Origin: Mesostigma viride
Taxonomy: Eukaryota; Streptophyta; Mesostigmatophyceae; Mesostigmatales; Mesostigmataceae
Reading direction: 5' to 3'
DNA length: 64,000 nucleotides
NCBI GenBank assembly: GCA_009746045.1
Contig: RPFO01000065.1
Location: 6,110,908 to 6,174,907 of the forward strand
A program made the translations under genes and the position numbers. How positions within the stretch are numbered: position 1 is the stretch's first letter; each line of letters starts with the position of its first letter. Below are positions 20,190-55,286 of the stretch, in pieces. The notes under the pieces were generated by a model that was not told where the DNA came from, made no database searches, and saw nothing but the letters and a program-made list of their open reading frames with translations.

Positions 20190-21416
20190 AATTAATTAAT
20201 TAATTATCAACATCACTCCGTTGGGAGTCAATGTAGCACATATCCCTGAGAAGGGGCATATGGCTTGTAATACATCCTAGGCTACTTCATGCAAGGGTGG
20301 GAATGTAAGCTACCCGGCCGTGCTCTAGGTGCACCAGGGCACCCGCACCACCATGCTGTCTCAGGTTCAACCCGCCTCATCATGGCTATACAAGAGCTAG
20401 GACATGGCTTCTCGACAGAGAGCATCTCTCTGCATGGCATAGCATGGCTAAATTCTTAATGCAACATCCATGGGGGTCCCGTTATAGGCATGGCGTGGCC
20501 AAATTCTTAAATGCATCATCCATGGCCATTATGGGCGCACATGCGCTGGTGGGGCCGCGTGGTAGGCTAGCCATACTAGCTACACTACTGCTATATTGCC
20601 TAGACTGGGGGTGCCTGCCAAGGCTTGTGGTCGACGTGGATGACATCCCCCCTCCAGTATACCGGTTTCCCCCCTGCGCTTTGCCGTATCTGGAGGTAGG
20701 TCGGCCATAGCTCGCGTCTCCGTTGTTGCTGGGCCAGGGTCAGGTCGTCGTCCAACGTGAAGTGAGTCCTTGAGAGCTTCTTACGGTTTTTAAGAAACAA
20801 CACCGGCCTTGTCCGCCATGTACTTAAAGGTGAGGAGCACGGGTGCCGGGCCAGCCTTACCCCGCGCGCGGGGGAGGCGAACAGCCGACATGCGCAGCTC
20901 ACCAGTAATGTGCATGGGGGCAAGAATGTCGCGTAAGAAGAGTCGTCGAGTCCTCACCTGCCGGTTGGTCGAAGTTCTTGACTATGACGTTGTGGCTGCG
21001 CTGGGTGCGGTCGGCCTCCTCGCGGAGGTCGAGGGCTTGTTTTTTATATTTTGCTGTGCCGCGATGGTGGAGGTGGTGGAGGTGGTGGAGGTGGCGTGGT
21101 GCTTAAGCAAGTCCGCCCAGAGTGGAGGGAGCATCACCGGCCGGGCCAGCAGGTGCCGGCTTGGTGGCGATGTCGATCCTCACCGCCTGGGCGGTGATGC
21201 CGGCGGTGTTCTGCATGCACTCGATGGCTATGGCGGTGTCCTTTAGGCGTTGGTCGATGTCGACTAGAAGCTGGGCCTTGAGGGTGGCGGTGGAGGTGGA
21301 GGTGGCAGTGGAGGTGGAGGCGAGGAGGGTGGAGGTGGAGGTGACGGTGGTGGAAATGTGAGCGAGCTCAGCGCAGCCAGCGTGCCTCCACCCATCCATC
21401 ACGGAATACATGATCT
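20190..21416 (-). mobile_element. ORF1-only LINE derivative, unit 1
   Basis: On the minus strand ORF1-type coding (21410 to 20600) runs into a short tail ending at a TTAATTAATTAA tract (20190-20208). There is no ORF2. The same order recurs in 21716-23139, including shared words AGAGAGCA-CTCTCTGCATG and the TATCCCTGAGAAGGGG module. I infer a half-LINE type non-autonomous family rather than random debris, because two units have identical architecture. Confidence 0.55.
20600..21410 (-). pseudogene. LINE ORF1 remnant (unit 1)
   Basis: Minus-strand pieces read DIDQRLKDTAIAIECMQNTAG near 21200 (coiled coil). After frameshifts come THFTLDDDLTLAQQQRRREL and KPVYWRGDVIHV near 20640-20770, a C-terminal pattern (FxxDDLT...W+G) typical of L1-like ORF1 proteins. 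Several frame changes make it non-functional. Confidence 0.6.
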
Positions 21417-21504
21417 CCCAACGGAGGCATGTTATAATTTAATTTTTTTAAAGAGGAAGGGGCGCTTTGCTGAGTAAAGTAGTTAGGGTTTTCTAGATAA
21501 GACT

Positions 21505-21712
21505 GGCTTAGCCCGTGTTTTCTTACAACGCGATACATCGCGTTGTAGGGTTAGAACGCGATGTATCGCGTTGTAATCTGACATGTGGCAAACCTATTAA
21601 ACAAGCAATTTTTGGTCTGAAACTTTCAACATAGGTCAGAAACATCTCATAGAATTCAAGAAAAAATCCTGGTATTTTTGGTTTTTTTTTTTTGTGACAG
21701 CTGCAAACAAAT
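21505..21712 (-). mobile_element. MITE-like repeat, copy 2
   Basis: Reverse-complement relative of 12036-12240, including the doubled CAACGCGATRYATCGCG end (21530-21570) and the CAGCTGCAAACAAATATT end. It lies between the two ORF1-only units. Confidence 0.65.
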
Positions 21713-22053
21713 ATTAATTAATTAATTAGGAACATAACTCCGTGGGGAGTATATGTAGCACATAGCCCTTGAGAGGGGGCGTATGGCCTATCATACATTC
21801 TAAGCTACTTCCTGCTTGGGTGGGAATGTTAACGACACTTGCTCTAGGTGCCCCAGGGCACCTGCACCCTCATGATGTATCACGCTATGCCCAGCTAAGG
21901 GGGAGCATGGCATGTGGGGGAAGATCATCATAGCCATATACAGAAGCTAGAGCGTGGCATCTCAGCAGAGAGCAGCTCTCTGCATGGGCACAGCATAACT
22001 AAATAAAAGTAGGCATCATCTGGAGTGTGGCACATCATAGGCACACATCATAG

Positions 22054-22113
22054 GCTCGAGCTACCATGGTCCGGATTCTCCCGATTTCTGGCCTGCGCTG
22101 GTTGTCTCTTTGA
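22054..22113 (-). repeat. SINE head fragment, copy 2
   Basis: About 60 bp matches the first part of the SINE at 28267-28463 (CTCGAGCTACCATGG...GGTTGTCTC) and then diverges. Confidence 0.6.
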
Positions 22114-22249
22114 CACATGTACATGGCTAAATAATGCTCGTGAATCAGCTGGTATAGTGCCTGTAGGAGGCGTACATGTACATGGCCACGGTCTATCTAT
22201 TCTACACTACTACTGCTGTATTCCCCTAAGCTGGGGCGTCTGGAGTCGT

Positions 22250-23130
22250 TGGGGCCGCGGGGGTCGCCTGCCAGGGCTTGTGGCCGACGTAGATGGCCGC
22301 CCCCTTCCAGTACACCGGCTGCCCCGCCTTGGTCTGCCGGAGCTGGAGGTAGGTCGGCCATAGCTCACGTCGCCGTTGTTGCTGCATTGCAATGCGCCAG
22401 GGTCAAGTCGTCATCAAGGGTGAAGAGAGTCTTCTCGAGCCGCTTGCGGCGTCTGAGAAAAGAAATCTTGTCCGCCGCCGGGGTCTTAAAGGTGAGAAGG
22501 ACTGAAGGAGCGGGGGCGCCCCTGCCTTACCCCGCGCGCGGGGAAGGCGGTGGGCGACCAGCTCGATCTCACCAGTAAGGCCTGCATGCGACCAAGGATT
22601 TCTCTCTCAAAAGCACGCGCAAGCTTCTCGGAATTATCACCTTCCTCCATGGTAAAGTTCTTGACAGTGACATTGAGGCTGCGCTTGGCGAGCTCGGCCT
22701 CCTCGCGGAGGTCAAGCGTCTGCCGTTGGAGCTGGGCTGCGACGGCGGAGGTGGTGGAGGTGGTATGTTGCTTAAGCATGTCCGCCCAGGTGGTGATGGG
22801 AGGAGCATCGCCGGCCAGGCCAGCCGGGGCTGGCTTGGCGGCAATGTCCTTCACCGCCTGGGCGGTGAGGCCTGCGGTGTTCTGCAGAACCTCGATAGCC
22901 ATGGCGTTGTCCTTTAGACGCTGGTCGATGTCGCGGAGCTGGGCGGTGATGGAGTCGGTGGAGGCGGAGGGGGGGGGGGGGGGTGGAGGCGATGAGGGTG
23001 GCGGTGGCGGTGGGGATGGTGGGGAGCTCAGCAGCCAGCGTGCGACCCACGGCTGCCACATCTGCAGCCATAAGCGTCACGTGCTGTGAGAGGGCGGCGT
23101 GGAGGTGGTGGACGAAGGTGGATTCGGTAA
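22250..23130 (-). pseudogene. LINE ORF1 remnant (unit 2)
   Basis: The best frame (23061-22486) encodes a Pro-rich leader and a coiled coil (DIDQRLKDNAMAIEVLQNTA). WADMLKQH follows, then LNVTVKNFTMEEGDNSEKLA, aligned in order with YANMVKQ and SIVVRYF of ORF1 in copy A. A second frame from about 22490 continues with LEKTLFTLDDDLTLA, the conserved C-terminal piece. At least one frameshift is present. Confidence 0.65.
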
Positions 23131-23274
23131 TGGGGGCGGCAGTGTTCCATTATACGGCGTATTATACTAGGTCGAGCGTTATACAAGGTCGAGCGTATAA
23201 TTTTTATCCGTCTTATACGATTTGCGTATTTTTACGTATAATACGGCGAATAACACGTGTAAGCGCGCGTATAA

Positions 23275-23433
23275 TGGGGTTTTCGCGCTCATCCGAGGTC
23301 CGGCAGCCAAATTTTTCGTGGGGGATCAATGGGGTTTTCGCGCTCATCCGAGGTCCGGCAGCCAAATTTTTCGTGGGGGATCCCCCACGAAAAATTTGGC
23401 TGCCGGACCTCGGATGAGCGCGAAAACCCCATT
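23275..23433. repeat. direct plus inverted 53-bp repeat (106-bp perfect palindrome)
   Basis: A ~53-bp unit (TGGGGTTTTCGCGCTCATCC to GTGGGGGATC) starts at 23275 and repeats directly at 23330. It is then inverted, giving a perfect palindrome 23328-23433 centred on CGTGGGGGATCCCCCACG (centre between 23380 and 23381). Both outer sides continue into TATAATGGGG/CCCCATTATA. Confidence 0.9.
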
Positions 23434-23566
23434 ATACGTTCGAACCAAGGCGGGAAAGCAAGGGAACTTAGAAACACTAGCTACGGAAACCATCCACTGG
23501 TTGACATTTGGCGATCCGTGAGACACAAGGATCTTACAAGCAAGCTACACTGTAGCATGGCAAGTT

Positions 23567-24734
23567 CATCAAAGCCTTCGATTCGGTTTTCTGGCCTGCG
23601 CTTTGGGACATCCTCGAGTTGTTCCGGATCCCCCGCCCCCTGATTGCTGTCATCCGCAACCTGTATGAAGGGTCCACCACTTCGGTGCGCACTTCTTACG
23701 GGACCACGCCCCCATGCCCTTTACAGAAGGGTGTGTGGCAGGGCTGCGTGCTGTCGCGCTACCTGTTCATTATTGTTGTCGAATACGTAATGATTCAGGC
23801 ACGCAAGCGATTTGCCCGCATCGTGGGCAGGGAACCAGGAGTGCAGGTTGCTAACAAATTCTGGCATGGCGGTGCGGACACGGAGATTCGGCTAGCAGAC
23901 ATCATTTACGCAGACGACACCACCCTCTTCGAGGACACTGAGCACGTGCAGACATGGCTTGACTGCCTGGCTCTCGAGGCCCGTGCAGTGGGGCTTGAGG
24001 TCAGCAAGAAGACAGAGGCCCTGGCGGTTGGGCTCACCAACTCAGCGCCGCCCCTCTATCTCCTAGACGGCTCTCAAGTCCTGTATTGGGACCGCGTTAA
24101 GCTGCTGGGCAGCCTGCTCCCCAGCTGCGAGGTTGATGTGGACCATCGCATCTCCCTCGCCTGGCACGCTTTACGTCAGTACCGGGCCCTGTGGCGCAAG
24201 CCCCTGGGCAAGATCGAGAAACAGGACCTGTTCAAGGTCCTCGTCCTTCCTGTTCTCACCTATGGCGCCGAGACGTGGACCCTCACCGCCGACCTGGCCC
24301 GCAAGATGGACGGCGCGGTCACCAGCATGCTGCGTTCCATTTTCAGAGTAGGATATGCTGCTCATGTCCGCAATGAGGACCTGTACCAGGGCATGCCCTA
24401 TATCACCAGCACCATTAAGCAACGCCGCCTGCAGCTTGTAGGGCACCTAGCTCGCACCAACCAGGTAGACACCTCACGTGGCCCCCCCGCAGGACTGCGA
24501 CCAGCCCAGCCTGGCCGGCACCTCCTGACGTGGGCTGGGCCTAGTGATGTTAGACGCCGCAAGGCCCGCACCTTCAAGGAACAGCTAGTAGAGGACATGG
24601 GTGGCCTCGGCCTCTCCGTGATTTGGAAGAAGATGATGGACAAGGCCAAGTGGGCCCAGGTCATAGAGGACAATGAGCCCCCCCCAGTGGGGAAGCGCCC
24701 GCGTGTGCAGTCCCGCGGGAGGCACGCCAGATAG
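23567..24734 (+). CDS. LINE reverse transcriptase, C-terminal part, open
   Basis: The frame is open from the truncation point to the stop at 24734. It covers AFDSV, QGCVLSR (LSP in copy A; the proline is lost here), the catalytic YADD at 23907-23918, YGAETWTLT and the intact C-terminal segment NEDLYQGMPYITSTIKQRRL. Copy A is frameshifted at that segment, so this copy shows the ancestral reading. Lacking ORF1, the endonuclease and part of the RT, it is inactive. The first ATG in frame is at 23619. Confidence 0.85.
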
Positions 24735-24926
24735 CTCCCCCTCGGGCAGCGTGCGGCTGCCTAGATAGATGTTGTAGTTAGAATGCTGTTAGGTAGATGT
24801 AGTATGTAGCCAATGTAGATAGATTAGACCGGCCGGTAGGAATGTTTGCACCCATCCATCCATCCATCGGGGTTAATGCTCCGTGACTCCCCAACGGGAG
24901 CACGAGTCTAATTAATTAATTAATTA
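23567..24926 (+). mobile_element. LINE copy B, 5'-truncated with 10-bp target duplication
   Basis: The copy begins inside the RT domain and ends with the TTAATTAA tail. It is flanked by the exact duplication ATGGCAAGTT (23557-23566 and 24927-24936). This is the signature of target-primed reverse transcription with 5' truncation. It is nearly identical to LINE A and has fewer frameshifts, so it is a recent insertion. Confidence 0.93.
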
Positions 24927-24982
24927 ATGGCAAGTTGGCAACCCAAGTTGGCAACCCTCCATGCTGTTTAGGTCTCTGCCCT

Positions 24983-26602
24983 CAGTGTAAAATCATACGC
25001 CGTATAATACGGTATAATACGGTATAATACGTAATACGCTGGCTTTGAGCGTATGATTTTTCATACGTAATACGTTTTAGCGCATAATGACGTATTATAC
25101 CGTATTATACCGTATTATACCGTATAATGCCGTGTTTTCCGCGTTTTTTTTACGTTTTGCGCGGCTAGGATGCCAGAACGACAGGGCAACGATTTGAAGC
25201 AACAGATTTCGTATCTCTACTAAGTACTGACCCGTCTGAACTTTCACGAATCGACGCGATCTTATTTTGAAATTGTGGTGCACAGTGCGCGCACCGTGCG
25301 GAGGTGGCCATGGCGACGTGCGTTCCGTTAAAATATGGCTAATCCGGCGGGCGACAGGCGAAAAAATTAAGCCGATGGTTAAAAGTGATGTTCTATTATG
25401 ATGTTTCATAGCAAGATCTGCACTATTTGCAAATTCGCTGCCTTTGTTGGTACAGATTTGCACGGGGGTCTCATCCAACAATTTGGCCGCGATGAATAAT
25501 CTAGCATGTGTGCCTGCGACGGTAGAACTCGATATTCGTGGGTTATTTTGATGCAGCAAGAGCCGTTTAGTAACGGACACCATGAAAATAACCTAAGCAT
25601 CTTCGATCTGCGGCCATTTCCTGTCATTTCTAAAATGATTTCGTTCAGGCCTGCGCGATCCGCGGTTAATCCATCCATGGCTGGCTGGCTTTTCTTGCGC
25701 GCCTGGGTAGGAAATAATGCCGGCCGTGGTACATTGATTTGCCGCATGTCACCGCCCAGTCTGTTTGCGCTCTTAATGAACCTGGCATGAAACTTTTTGC
25801 GCCGTTTCTGGGTTTTTCTTGCTATTTTGTTCTCCACTTGTTGCAGTTGTGCTATCAGATTTTCCGCAGCTTTCAATGGTTTTCCTTACGCTGCGTATGC
25901 CATGCTTCCTAAAGCTACCCAGAATTGATCGGGCAGTTATCTGGCTTTGCTACGCTTCCTGTATGGAGGTTTTCACACGGTAGACATTCTATATTGCGTA
26001 GTCAAGGACCCTAGCTGCCTGGGAGCGGCATCACCGTTGCAAGGAGCTGGCGAGCTCATAGACGCCTGTCATGCTCTTCAGCCTGCTGGAAAACAAGGTT
26101 GTTGTATGGAAGGTGAGAATATGTGAGTTACTTATTATCACATCCCCACCTGTTTAGCCATGTTTAACATGTTGGCCCCTTGCTGGCCCACTGCACGGTC
26201 CCCTAGTTATTGCTGGCCTTTTTACCATATATAATTACTTGCATCAAAGTGAAGGCACCCAAGTAAACATAACCAATACAAAGCCACATATATACAGTTA
26301 TACACATACACACAATTATGCATGCGCACGTTTACATTCTCAGTATTACATGCAATATATCGATCGTGTCCACAATATCCACCGTATAGAGTATAGCCGA
26401 GGGTAGGGCAACCTTGGATTATGTCCAAAACAGTGTTAAAAACATGTGGATTGATGGTGGGTGTCTTAAAATGTGTAAAATCAGAGTATTCTGAGTGTGT
26501 CCGTACGAAAACGTATAATACCGTATTATACCGTATTATACCGTATTATACATTATACTCCACCGTGACCGTATAACGCGTATAACGTACGATTGCACTC
26601 TG
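24983..26602. mobile_element. hAT-type element, 1620 bp, TSD TCTGCCCT
   Basis: The left end CAGTGTAAAATCATACG pairs imperfectly with the right end CGTACGATTGCACTCTG. Exact 8-bp duplications TCTGCCCT flank it (24975-24982, 26603-26610). Both ends carry subterminal CCGTATTATACC arrays in opposite orientation (25000-25135, 26515-26560). No transposase is recognisable; two minus-strand frames at 25095-25876 have no known motif. It belongs to the same family as the 23140/27772 ends. Confidence 0.85.
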
Positions 26603-27774
26603 TCTGCCCTTGCCTCTCGGGCAGCCATGCACCGAATACTAACTAATATAAATCATACAGAAAACTGACTGGTACGAGAGCATGGCCGCTTTACATTTTC
26701 AACTGAAATTCTGTAGGCATGATCCTTAGGTCTTGAAAAGCTTATATCCTTGGCCAGGCAACGTTTGGATGTGCGCAGATATGTCTCGACCTTCTGCTCG
26801 ATGCGGCAACCTCGTTTCAGCAACCAGGTGGCGACCGTGCATGTGCTAACTGTTGATAGGCGGGAAATGCCCCTACATTCAAGAACGCGGATAGATGTTT
26901 CAGGTTATTCCTTACATGATTTATAAGCGACGACGGCCAGGAAAGGCTCGCAGCTACGTCCATCAGGTGGGCATGCTGGCTCCGTCAAGAAAGGTAATAT
27001 GCAGTTTTGATATGGTACGTGCTATCCTGTTCACATGTTCATTGTACTGTATCAAGTTGTTGGGTGGATTGTAAAATAATCGTAGACCTGTAATGGAGGT
27101 TTTCTACTTGTCTTTTGGTTGCTTTACTGCCTCTACGCATTATTGGCTTGTGATGGTTGGGGAATACCACTACGACATGCAGATTTCGGACCAGATTTGT
27201 CTGCTATTAGCTTATGCTTCATCGAAAGCAGTGACGTAGTGCTTGGCATTGTTTGTAAATATGATAAGCTTGATAACGCGATGTTTTTTCTTGCTAAAAA
27301 CATCTCGAAACAAGTGGTTTTCTGGCCAGATCTAGCCACTATTTCTTGTTTTGCTCGCAAAAGTCAGCCTTCTTCTTGTGTGCTCCTCATGCATACAAGA
27401 AACATGGAGATGCCCAGGACCTGCTTGCATGGAAGCATAGCCATCTTACTTCTTTTGCTTTTTTCATCTTTCCATTTCATTTGGCGTTGTTTTTTAGGGT
27501 ATAATGCATAGGTAATCTAGCTCCTCGTGAACCCCGGTTTACACGTCCAGTGTTCCCAAGCACTGCTGAGCAGTGGCAACCCATGTATCATGTGTAATTT
27601 AGTGTCAGAAACATGTGGACTGCTTGAAATGATATCAAAATGCATGAAACAACCCCAAAAACGATGAAATCCAGTATTTGCGTATAATTTCCGGATAATA
27701 CCGTATTATACCGTATTATCCATTATACGGACCCCGCGCGTATAACCGCGTATTGCGTATAATGGAACACTGTA

Positions 27775-28266
27775 CGTATGGGGCCGAGACGTGGACCCTC
27801 ACCGCCGACCTGGCCCGAAAGCTGGACGGCGCGGTCACCAACATGCTGCGATCCATTTTCAGAGTAGGCTATGCTGCTCATGTTCGCAATGCATTGCATG
27901 ATGAGGACCCGCCTGTACCTCGGCATGCCATATATCACCAGCAGCGGCGCCTGCAGCTAGTAGGGCACTTAGCTCGCACCAACCAGGTAGTAGACACCTC
28001 ACGTGCCCCCCCCGCGGGACTGCCACCAGCTCAGCCTGGCCGGCACCTCCTGACGTGGGCCGGGCCCCGTGATGCTAGACGCCGCAAGGCCCGCACCTTC
28101 AAAGAACAGCTAGTAGAGGACATGAGTGGGGGGCCTAGGCCTCTCCGTGATGATTTGGAAAAAGATGATGGACGAGGCCAAGTGGGCCAAGGTCATAGAG
28201 GACAACGAACCTCCTCCCGTGGGGAACTGAAGCGCCCGCGTGTGCAAACATACGGGAAGCACGCCA
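27775..28266 (+). pseudogene. LINE ORF2 C-terminal remnant (copy C)
   Basis: It reads YGAETWTLTADLARKLDGAV, then QRRLQLVGHLARTNQ, and EQLVEDM, matching copies A and B apart from frameshifting indels near 27890-27930 and 28130. Cut off by the SINE. Confidence 0.75.
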
Positions 28267-28463
28267 TAGGTCATCTAGTCATAGGTCATCTAGTCGCTCT
28301 ACACGTAAGCCAGCCATAATTTCAATGCCCAAGGATACACATTTCCATCACCATTCATCTTCATCATCCTGAACGACTCGAACACGCGGACAAGATAACG
28401 GCAGGCTCGAGCTACCATGGCCAGGATTCTCCCGATTTCTGGCCTGCGCTGGTTGTCTCCTTG
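28267..28463 (-). mobile_element. SINE with 17-bp target duplication
   Basis: This ~197-bp insert in LINE copy C is flanked by the exact duplication ATACGGGAAGCACGCCA (28250-28266 and 28464-28480). On the minus strand it begins CAAGGAGACAACC. It has a TAGCTCGAGCC stretch resembling a pol III A box and, about 32 bases further on, GTTCGAGTC, a good B-box match. It ends in repeated CTAGATGACCTA. A nearly full copy lies in a myosin intron (48097-48290). A tRNA-derived SINE is the best reading; the A box is weak. Confidence 0.8.
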
Positions 28464-28715
28464 ATACGGGAAGCACGCCAGACAGGTCCCCTAGGGTAGA
28501 GAGCTTAGACTAGTTGTCGGTAGTAGATTGCCGGCTGTTGTCGGTAGACGGATAGACGGATGTCCGTCGGTTGTCGGTCATACTAGACTGATAGCTGTTG
28601 TAGATAGATTAGACCGGCCGGTAGGACTGTTTGCACCCATCCATCTATCAGTATCCATCGATCCATCTACCCATCCATGCTCCGTGACTCCCCAACGGGA
28701 GCACGAGTCTAATTA

Positions 28716-29592
28716 GTAAATCGGTGAAGGCATTACGTGCCAATTCTTGCCACAAAGCGTAACGTAAAACAAACGTAATTACGTCCACGGAATTACTTGG
28801 TGCACGTAAAGTGAGCCGTACGGCTCCGGGTGGGCACGTGGCATTTGCCATCAATTCCTCATCAAAATATCCAGGGCTGCAGCGCCGCGCCACGTCGGCC
28901 TCTCAAGTTGAGGTTATCTAATCTCCATGGGTTCTCGCGAATAATAATTGGTGGCCAAGGGTTGACCGGATGGCCGTATGGGCTGATAACAGCCGTTCGT
29001 ACGGCCTAGCATGACTGGGCGTCTGCCTCGTGCCTGGCATGCGTAACGTTCTCGTTTCGGTGCCGCACACAGTCAAGTGGCTGGATTACGGTATGAATAC
29101 GGAAGTACGGTTTCCGTACTCTGCACTCGGGCAATAGTCTGGCATTAGAGTTCCTTAGCCAAGTTCCTGTGGGGAATGCCCTCGCGGCCTCGTTCGTGTT
29201 TGAAATGCAGGAAGACATGGCTGGCAATACACGTTCCATATTGTAAGCGGACCATGCCTTGCGGCATCAGATGTCTATGCCGCCATTACGCCCTTCCCCA
29301 GCTCTAGTTTTTCTTGCAGGACGGTGACATAAACTAGCTACTGGTGTTGCACTTCCGCCCGTGAAACATGGTAAATGGCGGGGGGTTCTACTTGTGGTAG
29401 CAGAATGCCGATTTGAAGCGTGATGTTAGTGGAAAGGATTGGTTGCAAAATTCATTGTTATCTCTGCCTTAATACTAATGTATCATGTTCGTATGATTTA
29501 TTACGACTTTCCGCTTGACTGTGAAGGACAATTCGGTTTACTGGCTCCCAGTTAAGCTTGTTGGATATGCATACATGCTCGTCGGTTTGTGT
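28716..29592. promoter_or_regulatory. myosin upstream region
   Basis: Non-coding stretch between the LINE debris and the first myosin exon. It presumably holds the promoter and 5' leader, but I see no distinct TATA or other element and cannot place the transcription start. Confidence 0.3.
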
Positions 29593-53483
<23,891 letters not shown>

Positions 53484-55286
53484 GCCAAGGGGTGGCAGAC
53501 GTTTGCCGTGGAGTTGGAGAAATGGAGCCGAGGCGATGGTGGCTGAGGGGCCACTTGGCCGCCGGAGAGGAGTGTAGCCGCAGGAGGAAAGCAGAGGCGT
53601 GGGGTGGCATGTATCTGCAGCGGAGCCGGGGGAGGGGAGCGGATGCGGTGGCTGTTAAGGGACCCTACGCTTCAGGAGGGGAGCGTGGCCGCAGGGTTTG
53701 GGAGCGGAGGCGATGACGGGGTTGGGGCCGCAAGGACGCAGGTTGGGCACATGTGGCAGAAGAGGGGTGGGGCGATACCGATGGGCAGGAGAGGCGCAGC
53801 AAGCCCGATGAGCATGCTGTCAGCTGTTGCAGGGTATGGGCAGCAGAGCCGTGGCCGCCGACAGGGTGCTGACGCGTAGCAGGGCAAATCATGGGTTGCA
53901 GAGGGTGATGTCGCGCCGCACGGCGGACATGTGCGTGCAAGGATGGGCAGCGTTGATGATGGGCCTGTGGACAGGCAGGGAAGTTCCTGGAGAGGGAGGT
54001 TGATGGAGAGACACTGTGGGGTGAAGGTGAGGTTGTCTCTGCAGGCTTGCCAAGAGTGTGGCCTGGAAAAGGACGCTACAACACCAAAGCACACAGAAGG
54101 ATGCTTCCCTGGATATTGGATGGGTATGGACCGCAGAGGTGGGAAATGAAATGGCAGGGGGGGGAGGCATGGTCCTCCCCAATGGGGATATATATAGAGA
54201 TGTGCGCATACATATGCGCACGTTGGCAAAGGTTGGCGCTCTGAGACGGATGTACCAGGCGCCGTTAGTGTGTGGCGAGGTGCATGGTTGGATGCACGGC
54301 ACACGATTCCTACTCGGTGGCTGGTGGGTCTGCAGGTTATGGGTCATGAAATGGGCCCTATCTTGAATGGAGTTATATTGATCGCATATGGATTGTCATA
54401 GGTTTGCAACGGCCGCTGTGTGCCACGGGGAAGCTGCCGTTTTGCACTGGGGGTGGCAGAAATGAAGGTGGCCCCCGTGTAGGTGGACGGAATGGCCCTT
54501 TTGCCTGTTTATTGCGGTCAGCAGTCTGCTGGGTTCGTGGCACGGATAATACTTGTTAGACCGGGACTCGCTGCGGTAAAGGAGACAAGGCATGCCGCAC
54601 CGTGAATGGATGGCCTGCACCTTTGAGAAGCAGGAAAGTAGGCATGCCTGAGGGATGCCAGAGGTGCGCTTAGCCTCTGTAGCATGGCGTTCTGCAGCTA
54701 TTGTTTCCCACTCCCGGCTCACTTCGCAGAGCCGTTCTTTCACCCCAAACTTGTTATTTGCATGGCTGGTCCTGTACATGTCCGTTTAAGGTCCTTTGTA
54801 TTCAGGTTGTTCTTCAGCCCATTTTAGGCCGTGTTTTTGTAGTTACCACATGCCGGCAAGGCAATGAGATGCATGGAGCTTTGGAACTGTAGAGTAAGTG
54901 CCGGGAGCATCGATAAGCTGGCTGCTGTGCTTGACTAATGACCGTTGCCTGTAGCAACCTTGTAACAGAAGGCTGTTTTGCGTTACCTCGAGACACCGCT
55001 GTAGTATTTATTCCCTCTCTTTTCGTAAGTTGGGCTGTTGTGGTCAACCTGACTGCACGTGTACAGCCATTTATGCTGCTAATCCCAGGGATATTTGTAA
55101 TTCTGGATCTCGCTCTATTGTACATAGTGTGTCCAATTAGCACGCATGTGGTGTTGTCATTGCGATCAACAGTCATTTGGTTGTCTCAACTAAGCCCATG
55201 CACCTGCACGTGCCTTGTACAGGAGGCATGTATTTTGCACTGAGTACTAAACCATCATCTATCGTCTACAGCAGGCCGGTATATAC
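53484..55286. other. myosin 3' flank, no gene recognised
   Basis: It contains the presumed 3' UTR. Open frames here are short with no recognisable motif. TGTAA, the usual green-algal polyadenylation word, first appears at about 54959, which seems far for this gene. Confidence 0.5.

Larger units (their letters stand above)
21716..23139 (-). mobile_element. ORF1-only LINE derivative, unit 2
   Basis: Same architecture as unit 1: minus-strand ORF1, then a short tail with the CCCACGGAG stem and a TTAATTAATTAA tract at 21716-21732. Its 5' end is cut by a hAT-type terminus at 23140. A SINE head fragment lies in its middle (22054-22113). Confidence 0.55.
23140..27772. mobile_element. composite hAT-type region bounded by matching inverted ends
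   Basis: The left end CAGTGTTCCATTATACG (23140) is the exact reverse complement of the right end (27756-27772). Subterminal CCGTATTATACC repeats occur near the right end, with related TATACG words near the left. The flanking 8-mers differ (GGGGGCGG and TACGTATG), and the flanks are different LINE regions in different orientations. I infer fusion of two family members by recombination rather than one insertion. It encloses LINE copy B and another hAT-type element; without these it is about 1.6 kb. Bases 26611-27660 inside it show no recognisable gene. Confidence 0.6.
27773..28715 (+). mobile_element. LINE copy C, 3' fragment
   Basis: It starts at YGAETWTLT of ORF2 directly against the hAT-type end at 27772 and runs through the 3' UTR (GACCGGCCGGTAGGA, CATC repeats, CTCCCCAACGGGAG) to a shortened TTAA tail. 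The coding part (27775-28319) has several small indels. The SINE at 28267-28463 interrupts it near the ORF2 stop. Confidence 0.85.

Noticed and set aside
23132..27780. Single simple hAT insertion from 23140 to 27772
   Set aside because: The flanking 8-mers GGGGGCGG and TACGTATG do not match and the flanks are non-contiguous LINE parts.
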